A stretch of DNA of 7,518 nt from Armatimonadota bacterium. Its GTDB lineage: Bacteria > Armatimonadota > Armatimonadia > Armatimonadales > Armatimonadaceae. The translations under genes and the position numbers were made by a program. The DNA lies in the NCBI GenBank assembly GCA_014381035.1, contig JACMIS010000572.1, positions 1 to 7,518 of the forward strand, read 5' to 3'. Below, one piece after another: positions 1 through 5,474 of the stretch (its first letter is position 1; each line of letters begins with the position of its first letter). The notes beneath the pieces were generated by a model. It was not told the origin of the DNA, did not search any database, and saw only the letters and a program-made list of their open reading frames with translations.

Positions 1-119
1 GTGGTGGCGGCGGTCGCTCGGGTGGCGGCGGTGGCTATGGTGGTGGTGGCGGCGGTCGCTCGGGTGGCGGCGGTGGCTATGGTGGTGGTCGTTCGACCGG
101 TGGCGGTAGCCGCTGGTAG
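1..119 (+). CDS. C-terminal tail of a glycine-rich, probably RRM-type RNA-binding protein (partial)
   Basis: Only the last 39 codons are in the window; the frame begins with the codon at position 3 and ends with TAG at 117-119. The visible protein is nearly all Gly with regular Arg-Ser and Tyr insertions (GGGRSGGGGYGG type), ending STGGGSRW. Such RGG/GYG tails are typical of small bacterial, cyanobacterial and plant RRM proteins, in which an N-terminal RRM of about 80 residues binds RNA and the flexible tail adds affinity or self-association. The RRM itself would lie upstream, so the family call is inference from the tail alone. A 42-bp unit (14 codons) at 3-44 is repeated exactly at 45-86, showing the tail grew by tandem duplication. 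It is convergent with the secreted-protein gene and followed by a strong terminator. Other Gly-rich proteins cannot be excluded. Confidence 0.6.
   Translation, partial: GGGGRSGGGGGYGGGGGGRSGGGGGYGGGRSTGGGSRW
3..86 (+). repeat. Two exact tandem copies of a 42-bp glycine-rich coding unit
   Basis: Positions 3-44 and 45-86 are identical, 14 codons each, so duplication keeps the reading frame. The unit encodes Gly runs broken by Arg-Ser and by one Tyr. A further copy may begin before the window. The identity down to the synonymous codons indicates recent duplication or homogenisation. Confidence 0.85.
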
Positions 120-164
120 TTCGCTATCCGCTGGTAGTTCGCTATCCGCTGGTAGTTCGCTATC
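111..164 (+). repeat. Three exact tandem copies of an 18-bp unit spanning the stop codon
   Basis: The unit CGCTGGTAGTTCGCTATC occurs at 111-128, 129-146 and 147-164 with no mismatch. Eighteen is a multiple of three, so every copy presents Arg-Trp-stop-Phe-Ala-Ile in the frame of the glycine-rich gene. The result is three identical in-frame TAG codons. The first (117-119) ends the gene; the other two lie in the 3' untranslated region before the terminator hairpin. Confidence 0.9.
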
Positions 165-180
165 CTCTTAAATGAGAGAC

Positions 181-219
181 AGGGGCGGGAAACCGATTCG
201 GTTTCCCGCCCCTACTTTT
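181..219 (+). terminator. Strong intrinsic terminator between convergent genes
   Basis: A perfect inverted repeat pairs 181-195 with 199-213 (15 bp around a 3-nt ATT loop, or 13-14 bp with a 5-nt loop). The stem is GC-rich at its base (AGGGGCGGGAAACC). On the plus strand it is followed by ACTTTTG, a short T tract, so it should terminate the glycine-rich gene. The stop codon of the minus-strand gene is only 25 bp away, so the hairpin may also serve that gene, although its T tract on that strand is poor. Confidence 0.8.
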
Positions 220-237
220 GTGCGGGGGTTTTGACCC

Positions 238-1710
238 TTACTTCTCTTTCAACTCCGGAGCCGCCTCGACACGGATCGTAGACGCTGCCGAGTACGTGGT
301 GTCGCCGATTTTTACCGCAGTCTCCACGACATATGGACCAGGAGGGGTGGCACCGGGAACCTGTACCTTGAATTTCAGTGGGCGCACGTCACCGTCGCCG
401 CGAAGCACCACGATTCGATTTACACCGTCGCCGCCCTCCACAGACCATCCCAGCGGTAGTTTGAACTCGACCTGCGCCCGTGCCGTATCGGGAACCCGGC
501 TATGTAGCGTGACCGTTATGGTTTGTGAACCGCCTACGGAACGCTCCGGACTCGTAAGTACCGGGGATTTCGGTTGCGACATCGAAATATAGTAGGGTTC
601 GACGCGGTCGAACGACGCCAGTGCGGCGACGATCACCGGGGCGGGAGTAGCGGCTCCTGTTTCCACGGTCCATTCCGCACCGCCGGAAAGAACATGCGTT
701 CCGACCGGTGTTTGTGGCGCGACGATAGATTTCAATTCCCGCTTGGTCGTCTTTCCCGGAGCCAGGGTCAGACCGGTGAACGAGGCAGAGTCGACAAACG
801 GTGAACTTGCCTGCGAGCCGCGCACGAAAAGTCTTGACAGCACCACCGGCGTCGCCCCCTCGTTCTTTGCCTCCAGCACCGCCCGTAAACTGTCGCCGGA
901 AACCAGATCTTTACCACTCAGGATTTTCAGCGAGACACGCACATTTTGCTCCTTTGCCTCGACGCGGTCGCCGAGCAAAAGGTGAACAAACGGGCGATTA
1001 GAAATAAGAGTGGTTCCATCCGGCGTTGCCAGCGGGGTACCCGACTCCAAACGTAAACCGATCTTGCGACCGGCGACTCTCGGCAACCCGGCGAGTTCGG
1101 TTTTGCCGATAGCCACCATCACGACATAGGAACCGCTGGTCGTGCGTCCTGCAACGGCGTTGATCGCCGCAACCGGGAGCGGGGCGGGCGTGCGCAACGG
1201 TTGGTCGCCGTTTTTCGTCCCGTCCCAGAGTTCGGCGGACACCGGCACGGTGGTCGAGAAGGCATCCGGGTCGAGCGAGACCGGGACATTTATCTGGACG
1301 CTCAGATTATCCGCACCACGCAAAAAGCCATCGTCCGCGCCGTCTAAATCAATCCGGACGGCTTCCGGAATCGGGGATTCCCAAGCGACATACAAAAAGT
1401 CACTGTCCCAGTCGAAATAAGTAACTTTGGGACCATTCGGCTCGGTGACCGCGTAAAGCAGATCCCACCGGCTTTCCGACAGTGCGGTTTTCGGTGCCAT
1501 TTGCGGCGTGCGTTTGATCCGGGTCCTTTCGAATGTCACCCCGGCGACGACATCGGGAGTCGGATTACCGACCTGCACCCCGGCAGTCGGGCGACCTTCA
1601 GGTGTGAATGTCGGCGGTGCCTGTGCGGAAGCGACTTTGGAAAACAGGGTCAGGACAGAAAGTGCAGTCAGTGAGCCGACCGCGAAACAATAGTTTTTTT
1701 TGAAGGACAT
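238..1710 (-). CDS. Secreted multidomain protein with CBM9/DOMON-like and NEW3-like beta-sandwich domains
   Basis: A 490-residue exported protein with no recognisable catalytic motif. Residues 1-29 or 1-31 look like a Sec signal peptide: Lys-Lys near the start, a hydrophobic core, then ASA|QA; there is no lipobox. Residues about 60-245 resemble the CBM9-like/DOMON carbohydrate-binding fold: a SRWD segment, VTYFDWDSDFLYVAWES (a strand typical of this fold), DLDGADDG and a closing SNRPF. Residues about 253-365 look like an Ig-like or CARDB-type beta domain (AKNEGATPVVLSRLFV, LAPGKTTKREL). Residues about 368-485 fit the NEW3 type found beside glycosidases (LPLGWSVEGG, PPGPYVVET). An envelope or extracellular sugar- or protein-binding role is inferred. 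No convincing Shine-Dalgarno sequence precedes the ATG at 1710. It lies 101 bp downstream of prs and may read through from it. Domain borders are by eye. Confidence 0.72.
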   Translation of the reverse strand: MSFKKNYCFAVGSLTALSVLTLFSKVASAQAPPTFTPEGRPTAGVQVGNPTPDVVAGVTFERTRIKRTPQMAPKTALSESRWDLLYAVTEPNGPKVTYFDWDSDFLYVAWESPIPEAVRIDLDGADDGFLRGADNLSVQINVPVSLDPDAFSTTVPVSAELWDGTKNGDQPLRTPAPLPVAAINAVAGRTTSGSYVVMVAIGKTELAGLPRVAGRKIGLRLESGTPLATPDGTTLISNRPFVHLLLGDRVEAKEQNVRVSLKILSGKDLVSGDSLRAVLEAKNEGATPVVLSRLFVRGSQASSPFVDSASFTGLTLAPGKTTKRELKSIVAPQTPVGTHVLSGGAEWTVETGAATPAPVIVAALASFDRVEPYYISMSQPKSPVLTSPERSVGGSQTITVTLHSRVPDTARAQVEFKLPLGWSVEGGDGVNRIVVLRGDGDVRPLKFKVQVPGATPPGPYVVETAVKIGDTTYSAASTIRVEAAPELKEK

Positions 1711-1811
1711 AGCATTTGGTGGCCGCCGGAGCGCGGCAGACTTGCTATGTTAGATACGCTAACGGCGGGAATCGTTGCAATGTCTTACAACCGGGAATAA
1801 AACCTTTCCGA

Positions 1812-2795
1812 TTAAAAATCGAACAAGCGTGATACCGATCCGTCCGACCAGATAGCCCGGATCGCGTCGCCGAATAACGGTGCGACCGATAACTGGGTCA
1901 TTTTTGCGAGCCGCTTTTCTTCCGGAAGCGGAATCGTATTCGTGATGACCAGTTCGGCGATTTCGGGGCGTGACAATCGCTCCACAGCTTTTCCGACCAG
2001 AAGGGCGTGTGTGGTGGCGACTGTTATTTCCGGCTTCGCGCCATTTTCGAGCAGGGTGTCCACAATCTCGTTGATCGAGCCGCCCGAGGAAATCATGTCG
2101 TCATACACGATACATGTTTTGCCGCGCACGTCTCCGGCAAGGTGCGTGACATCGGAAACGCCGTGTTCGGGGTGGGTCTTGTAGCCCACGGCAAGGGGAC
2201 ATCCGAGGCGACCGGCGATGCGGCGCACCTTTTTGACACGTCCCTCGTCCGGCGATACGACAACAATGTCTTTACCGCTCCAATCCTTGTTGGAAAGATA
2301 GTCGGAGATGATATGCAAGGCGGTCAAATGGTCGAGCGGAATATCGAAAAAGCCCTGGATGGCGTCGGCGTGCAGGTCCATCGCGACGACGTGATTCGCG
2401 CCAGCGGTAGTCAGAAGGTTCGCGATCAGTTTCGCGGTAATCGGTTCGCGGGGGGAGTCTTTCTTTTCCTGCCGTCCATAGCCGTAGTAGGGGAGAACAC
2501 AGGTGATCTTGCCCGCCGAGGCGCGTTTCAAGGCGTCAATGAGAACGAGTAGTTCGAGAAGATGCTGGTCAATCGGTGGGCACGTCGGTTGCAGTAAAAA
2601 AACATCGGCACCGCGCACCGACTCTTCGAAATTCACATACAGTTCGCCGTCCGCGAAACGCGTGATTTGCAAGTCGCCCACGGAGACGCCGATATGCTTG
2701 GCTACTTCGGCAGCAAGGTCAGGGTTCGCGGAACCGGCGAACAGCATCATCGCGGGGAGGTGTTGCGCGTCGGGCGACGCAGAAGGGTTTAACAT
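1812..2795 (-). CDS. prs: Ribose-phosphate pyrophosphokinase (PRPP synthase)
   Basis: Transfers pyrophosphate from ATP to ribose 5-phosphate, giving PRPP for purine, pyrimidine, His, Trp and NAD synthesis; cytosolic and expected to be a hexamer. Clear family marks: FADGELYVNFEESVRG (46-61), LPYYGYGRQEKKDSPREPI (101-119), the metal/ATP site MDLHADAIQGFFDIPLDHL (139-157), and the PRPP-binding loop YDDMISSGGS (231-240). Two sites differ from E. coli or Bacillus enzymes: the catalytic flexible loop reads KTHP (206-209) where KRRP is usual, and the PRPP loop has ISSGGS for IDTAGT/IDTGGT. The reading frame gives 327 residues. The family usually has about 310-316 and begins at the equivalent of Met17 (MLFAGSANPDLA), so translation from Met16 or Met17 is possible. 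Neither start has a good Shine-Dalgarno sequence. The upstream ATG at 2795 lies 9 nt after TACAAT, which would suit a leaderless transcript. Confidence 0.93.
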   Translation of the reverse strand: MLNPSASPDAQHLPAMMLFAGSANPDLAAEVAKHIGVSVGDLQITRFADGELYVNFEESVRGADVFLLQPTCPPIDQHLLELLVLIDALKRASAGKITCVLPYYGYGRQEKKDSPREPITAKLIANLLTTAGANHVVAMDLHADAIQGFFDIPLDHLTALHIISDYLSNKDWSGKDIVVVSPDEGRVKKVRRIAGRLGCPLAVGYKTHPEHGVSDVTHLAGDVRGKTCIVYDDMISSGGSINEIVDTLLENGAKPEITVATTHALLVGKAVERLSRPEIAELVITNTIPLPEEKRLAKMTQLSVAPLFGDAIRAIWSDGSVSRLFDF

Positions 2796-2804
2796 AACAG
2801 GCGT

Positions 2805-2810
2805 ATTGTA
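2805..2810 (-). promoter_or_regulatory. Possible -10 box (GGTACAAT) upstream of prs
   Basis: The minus strand reads GGTACAAT ending at 2805, then 9 nt and the ATG at 2795. TACAAT matches five of six bases of the TATAAT consensus. The transcript would start at or within a few bases of the ATG, consistent with the missing Shine-Dalgarno sequence. No good -35 box is seen 16-18 bp upstream. The same octamer precedes nusB, and a variant precedes ispA. Confidence 0.35.
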
Positions 2811-2812
2811 CC

Positions 2813-2899
2813 AGAGGTGTTAGGGGTTAGTGGACCGACTTGTCGCATTGCCGCCGCCAACGGACCGTCAAACGAGACCCCTAACCCCTAACAGCCTCT
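2813..2899. repeat. Inverted repeat between ispA and prs, TTAGGGG-rich
   Basis: The arms AGAGGTGTTAGGGGTTAG (2813-2830) and its complement at 2881-2899 pair over 18 bp with a single-base bulge, around a loop of 50 nt. Reading with transcription, the element begins at the last base of the ispA stop codon (2899-2901) and ends two bases before the prs GGTACAAT box. The ispA-proximal arm contains TTAGGGG twice in tandem. There is no T tract, so it is not a standard terminator. It could block 3' exonucleases, terminate by another route, or be a relic of a dispersed repeat. Confidence 0.75.
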
Positions 2900-3795
2900 C
2901 ACGCATTCCTCTCGACAATGAAGCGGGCGAAGGCGCGTAGTGGATCGGCACTCGCCCCGAAGCCGGTCAGGGCGTCGGCGGCGTCTTGCGCGGCAACGAA
3001 GGCGAGTCTGCGCGATTCCTCTAACCCGAAGAGTTTCGGGTAAGTCGCCTTGTCCAGTTTTAGATCGGAGCCGGCAGGCTTGCCCAGCGTCACGTCGTCG
3101 CTGGTGACATCGAGAACATCGTCCACTATCTGAAATGCGACCCCGATCTGTTCCCCGCATTTGAACAGTGCGGCTTCCTGCGCGGCGTTCGCCCCGGAAA
3201 GAATCGCCCCGGAGAGAAGCGACGCGGTCAGTAATGCGCCGGTCTTCCGGGCATGGATCGAGCGAAGCATTTCGGCGCCGATGGGTTGTCGCTCATGCAA
3301 AATATCGTCCACCTGACCGCCGACCATGCCGCGCTCTCCGCAGGCATCGGCTAAAAGGCGGATCACTTTCAACACGGCTTCCGGCGTTCCCGTTTGATGC
3401 GTCGCGATTGTCGCGAACGACAACGTATGCAACGCGTCACCGGCGAGTATCGCCATCGCTTCATCGTAGGCTTTGTGCAGAGTGGGGCGTCCGCGCCGCA
3501 GGTCGTCGTTGTCGAGCGCGGGCAGGTCATCGTGAATCAGGCTGAATGTGTGAATCATCTCCAGCGCGGCGGCGGTGGGAAGCACGTTCTCACCCGACCC
3601 GCCTACGGCTTCCGCACCCGCGACGCAGAGCAAGGGGCGGAGTCGTTTCCCCCCCGCGAAAAGCGAGTAGCGCATGGCTTCGTGGAGTATGACAGGCGGG
3701 GCATCGGCGGGCGGGGTAAAACGGGCGAGAGCGGCATTGACGGCTTCGCTCCACCGCGCCACGTATGTATCAAGGTCAAAGGTCGGTTCGTTCAC
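2899..3795 (-). CDS. ispA: Short-chain trans-polyprenyl diphosphate synthase (farnesyl/geranylgeranyl type)
   Basis: Condenses isopentenyl diphosphate with allylic diphosphates to give the C15 or C20 precursor of quinone side chains, undecaprenyl phosphate and carotenoids; cytosolic, Mg-dependent. At 298 residues it has the usual length. In order: GGKRLRP (48-54) for IPP binding, the first Asp-rich motif DDLPALD (89-95) followed by NDDLRRGRPT, GGQVDD (159-164), KTG (184-186), the second Asp-rich motif DDVLD (225-229) after FQIV, and the lysine-rich KLDKATYP segment (246-253). The two extra residues inside the first motif mark the bacterial type II FPP/GGPP synthases; product length cannot be fixed by eye. 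The start is GTG at 3793-3795, the only initiator seen in frame. No proper Shine-Dalgarno sequence is adjacent; AGGAG lies about 24 nt upstream. It follows folD by 79 bp, without the usual xseA-xseB between them. Confidence 0.9.
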   Translation of the reverse strand: MNEPTFDLDTYVARWSEAVNAALARFTPPADAPPVILHEAMRYSLFAGGKRLRPLLCVAGAEAVGGSGENVLPTAAALEMIHTFSLIHDDLPALDNDDLRRGRPTLHKAYDEAMAILAGDALHTLSFATIATHQTGTPEAVLKVIRLLADACGERGMVGGQVDDILHERQPIGAEMLRSIHARKTGALLTASLLSGAILSGANAAQEAALFKCGEQIGVAFQIVDDVLDVTSDDVTLGKPAGSDLKLDKATYPKLFGLEESRRLAFVAAQDAADALTGFGASADPLRAFARFIVERNA

Positions 3796-3802
3796 GGAGG
3801 AT

Positions 3803-3808
3803 ACTGTA
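3803..3808 (-). promoter_or_regulatory. Possible -10 box (GGTACAGT) upstream of ispA
   Basis: The minus strand reads GGTACAGT, 7 nt, then the GTG start at 3795. This spacing would place the transcript start at or next to the initiator codon, fitting a leaderless message and the absent Shine-Dalgarno sequence. There is no clear -35 box. Support comes from the near-identical GGTACAAT ahead of prs and nusB. Confidence 0.28.
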
Positions 3809-3832
3809 CCGTGAAACGGCTCCTTTTCACAT

Positions 3833-3864
3833 GCTCCTCTCGCTTCTCTTGTCGCGAGGGGAGC
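3833..3864. other. Hairpin in the folD-ispA gap
   Basis: GCTCCTCTCGC (3833-3843) faces GCGAGGGGAGC (3854-3864) across a 10-nt loop, pairing 11 bp with one non-Watson-Crick position (U-G in plus-strand RNA, C-A in minus-strand RNA). It lies 10 nt downstream of the folD stop codon. No T run follows on the minus strand, so terminator function is doubtful. A second, weaker hairpin (GTGAAA/TTTCAC) follows nearer to ispA. Confidence 0.45.
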
Positions 3865-3874
3865 GAAGATGGGA

Positions 3875-4741
3875 CTAACCGATGCCGACCGAACGTTCCG
3901 CGGCTTTCACGGTGTTCGCGAGCAGGGTCGCAATCGTCATCGGACCGACGCCGCCGGGGACGGGGGTGATCGCGGACGCGACTTTCGCGCACGACTCGTA
4001 GTCGCAGTCGCCCACATCGGATGTGCGACCGGGAACGCGGTTATATCCGGCGTCGAGCACGACTGCGCCGGGTTTCAGCATGTCGCCCGTGATGAATTCC
4101 GCCTTGCCGACACACGCGCAAACAATATCGGCGTCCTTGATGTGCCTTGCCAGATCGGCGGTGCGCGAGTGGCAGACAGTCACGGTGGCGTTGCGGTTCA
4201 AAAGAAGCAAGGCGAGCGGTTTGCCAAGGATTACCGAGCGACCGATCACCACGGCGTGTTTTCCGGCGATGGGGAGGTTATACCGATCCATCAGTTCGAC
4301 CATGCCTGCCGGTGTACACGCGACGAATGCGGCGTCGCCTTTGACCAGGTCGCCGAGCGAACCGCGTCCGATGCCGTCCACGTCTTTGTCGGGTGACACT
4401 TCGGCGAGGATCCGGTACTCGTCCATCCCTTTGGGGAGCGGATGCTGTACAAGGATGCCGTGAATCGCGGGGTCGGCGTTCAGTTCCCGCACGGCGTCGA
4501 AAACCTGCTCCTCGGTCGCATCCGGTCCGAACTCGACGGCACGGCTATAGATCCCGGCTTTCTCGCACGCTTTTCGTTTCATCCGGACATACGTAACCGA
4601 CGCCGGATTCTCTCCGGCAAGCACGGCGGCAAGCCCGACGGTGACGCCGAACTCGTTTTTGAGGCGTGCGGTGCGGGTGGCGACTTCCTCGCGGATCGTT
4701 TTCGCCGTCGCGGTTCCATCTAATAGTATTGGCTCAGACAT
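3875..4741 (-). CDS. folD: Bifunctional methylenetetrahydrofolate dehydrogenase/cyclohydrolase
   Basis: Oxidises 5,10-methylene-THF with NADP and hydrolyses the methenyl product to 10-formyl-THF, feeding purine synthesis and initiator tRNA formylation; a cytosolic dimer. The 288 residues match the family. Motifs in order: YVRMKRKACEKAGI (51-64) with the catalytic Tyr and Lys, VQHPLP (98-103, usually VQLPLP), KDVDG (119-123), CTPAG (142-146), the nucleotide-binding GRSVILGKP (167-175), CHSRT (190-194), and the closing SAITPVPGGVGPMT (256-269). After KDVDG the usual FHPxN is replaced by IGRGS. The start chosen is the ATG at 4739-4741, preceded by GAGG with a 6-nt gap inside the nusB tail; the frame stays open upstream, but that part is repeat-derived sequence with no family similarity. 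It overlaps nusB by 8 nt, so the two are probably translationally coupled. Confidence 0.95.
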   Translation of the reverse strand: MSEPILLDGTATAKTIREEVATRTARLKNEFGVTVGLAAVLAGENPASVTYVRMKRKACEKAGIYSRAVEFGPDATEEQVFDAVRELNADPAIHGILVQHPLPKGMDEYRILAEVSPDKDVDGIGRGSLGDLVKGDAAFVACTPAGMVELMDRYNLPIAGKHAVVIGRSVILGKPLALLLLNRNATVTVCHSRTADLARHIKDADIVCACVGKAEFITGDMLKPGAVVLDAGYNRVPGRTSDVGDCDYESCAKVASAITPVPGGVGPMTIATLLANTVKAAERSVGIG

Positions 4742-5333
4742 GGGGTTCCTCGGTATCGGGTGCTGGGTGACTGGGTGATTGATTAGTTCGGTGTTCCTCG
4801 CCCCAGTATCGCGTGGGTGCGACATCCGGCTCGGTTTCGTCCGCGTCCTCATCCGTAACAGTCGCGGGGACTTCTATCCCGACATGGTCACGAACCAGAG
4901 CACCGAGTACGCCATTAACAAACCGCCCGGAGTCTTTCGTACTGTACTTCTTGGCTAACTCCACCGCTTCGTTGACCACCGCGCCCGCTGGCGCATCCGA
5001 GATGCCAAAAAGGATCTCAGCGGCGGCGAGACGAAGAATATTGCGGTCCACCACGGCTTGTCGGTGGGTAGGAAAGTCGGTCGCAAACCTGTCCAGCGCG
5101 GTATCAATCGCGGTCCGGTTGTCCAGAGTGCCGGCGACCATCTGTTGCAGATAAGCACGTCCGCGGTCATCCAACTCCGACGCACTCACGGAATCCTCCA
5201 GAACGTCCTCGACCGGGCGTTTCCCGGCGTCCATGGCGTACAACACCCGAAGCGCGGTCTCGCGGACATTCCGGCGCATCGCCGGTGGCGCATTGGTCAG
5301 CGGCACCGGCTTAACTTGTTCTAAATCATTCAT
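4734..5333 (-). CDS. nusB: Transcription antitermination factor NusB, with an extended C-terminal tail
   Basis: Binds boxA RNA together with S10 (NusE) to keep RNA polymerase processive on rRNA operons. The core (about residues 19-151) is recognisable: RRNVRETALRVLYAMDAG (20-37), VAGTL (66-70), FPTHRQAVVDRNILRLAAAEIL (87-108, including the DRNILRLA helix), VVNEAVELAKKYSTKDSGRFVNGVLGAL (119-146, where NEAVELAK, KKYS and FVNGVLG are hallmark segments). The family is usually about 130-150 residues; here there is a non-family start of 18 residues and a tail of about 48. The tail is first acidic (DEDADETEPD, 161-170), then polar, and residues 181-192 are encoded by a copy of the intergenic octamer repeat. 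Met19 is an alternative start. A weak GGGGAAG lies 8-9 nt before the ATG. The last 8 nt overlap folD. Confidence 0.92.
   Translation of the reverse strand: MNDLEQVKPVPLTNAPPAMRRNVRETALRVLYAMDAGKRPVEDVLEDSVSASELDDRGRAYLQQMVAGTLDNRTAIDTALDRFATDFPTHRQAVVDRNILRLAAAEILFGISDAPAGAVVNEAVELAKKYSTKDSGRFVNGVLGALVRDHVGIEVPATVTDEDADETEPDVAPTRYWGEEHRTNQSPSHPAPDTEEPHV
4760..4791. repeat. Octamer-phased repeat embedded in the nusB 3' coding end
   Basis: Plus-strand octamers in phase: GTGCTGGG, TGACTGGG, TGATTGAT, TAGTTCGG, a degenerate TGATTGGG consensus. The same type of sequence occurs between rplU and rpmA and between obgE and nusB. Here it is read in the nusB frame as residues 181-192 (HRTNQSPSHPAP) and lies just before the folD Shine-Dalgarno sequence. 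Confidence 0.6.
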
Positions 5334-5351
5334 CGTAAAAACTTCCCCGCC

Positions 5352-5357
5352 ATTGTA
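5352..5357 (-). promoter_or_regulatory. Possible -10 box (GGTACAAT) upstream of nusB
   Basis: The minus strand reads GGTACAAT ending at 5352, then 18 nt to the nusB ATG at 5333. It sits 16 bp downstream (in the direction of transcription) of the inverted repeat that follows obgE. No strong -35 box is visible. The identical octamer precedes prs in the same stop-repeat-box-start order, which is the main support. Confidence 0.35.
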
Positions 5358-5369
5358 CCGCGAGTCCGG

Positions 5370-5474
5370 TAGTTAGGCGATTGGGTTATTTGGTGCTTGG
5401 GAGTGGCTTAAAATATGGCAACCTGTATTGGTTCAGCAACCGGATTCCCAAGCGTCAAATAATCCAATCGCCTA
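5370..5474. repeat. Long inverted repeat between obgE and nusB
   Basis: Arms of 29 nt at 5374-5402 and 5446-5474 are complementary at 26 positions around a 43-nt loop. The left arm falls into octamers: TAGTTAGG (5370-5377), CGATTGGG, TTATTTGG, TGCTTGGG. The right arm includes the obgE stop codon (TAG, 5472-5474). All three mismatches are transitions that become G-U wobbles in plus-strand RNA but A-C mismatches in the mRNA strand. No T tract follows, so it does not look like an ordinary terminator. Confidence 0.85.

Noticed and set aside
1749..1763. Palindrome GTTAG-ATACG-CTAAC upstream of the secreted-protein gene
   Set aside because: Five-base arms are too short to distinguish from chance, and no matching promoter is clear. 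It could be an operator but the sequence gives no further support.
2007..2552. 181-codon plus-strand frame opposite prs
   Set aside because: Shadow of the prs coding frame; no recognisable protein features.
3796..3800. CCTCC directly before the ispA GTG on the minus strand
   Set aside because: It is the complement of a Shine-Dalgarno sequence, not a ribosome-binding site; the minus-strand message does not contain GGAGG here.
3394..3969. 191-codon plus-strand frame across the ispA start and folD end
   Set aside because: It runs antisense across two real genes and their gap, is rich in Arg and Gly as expected from out-of-frame reading, and has no motif.
4742..4852. Extension of folD upstream of the ATG at 4741 (37 more residues)
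   Set aside because: The extra residues come from the nusB tail and the octamer repeat read in another frame; FolD proteins begin as at the chosen ATG, which has a Shine-Dalgarno sequence.
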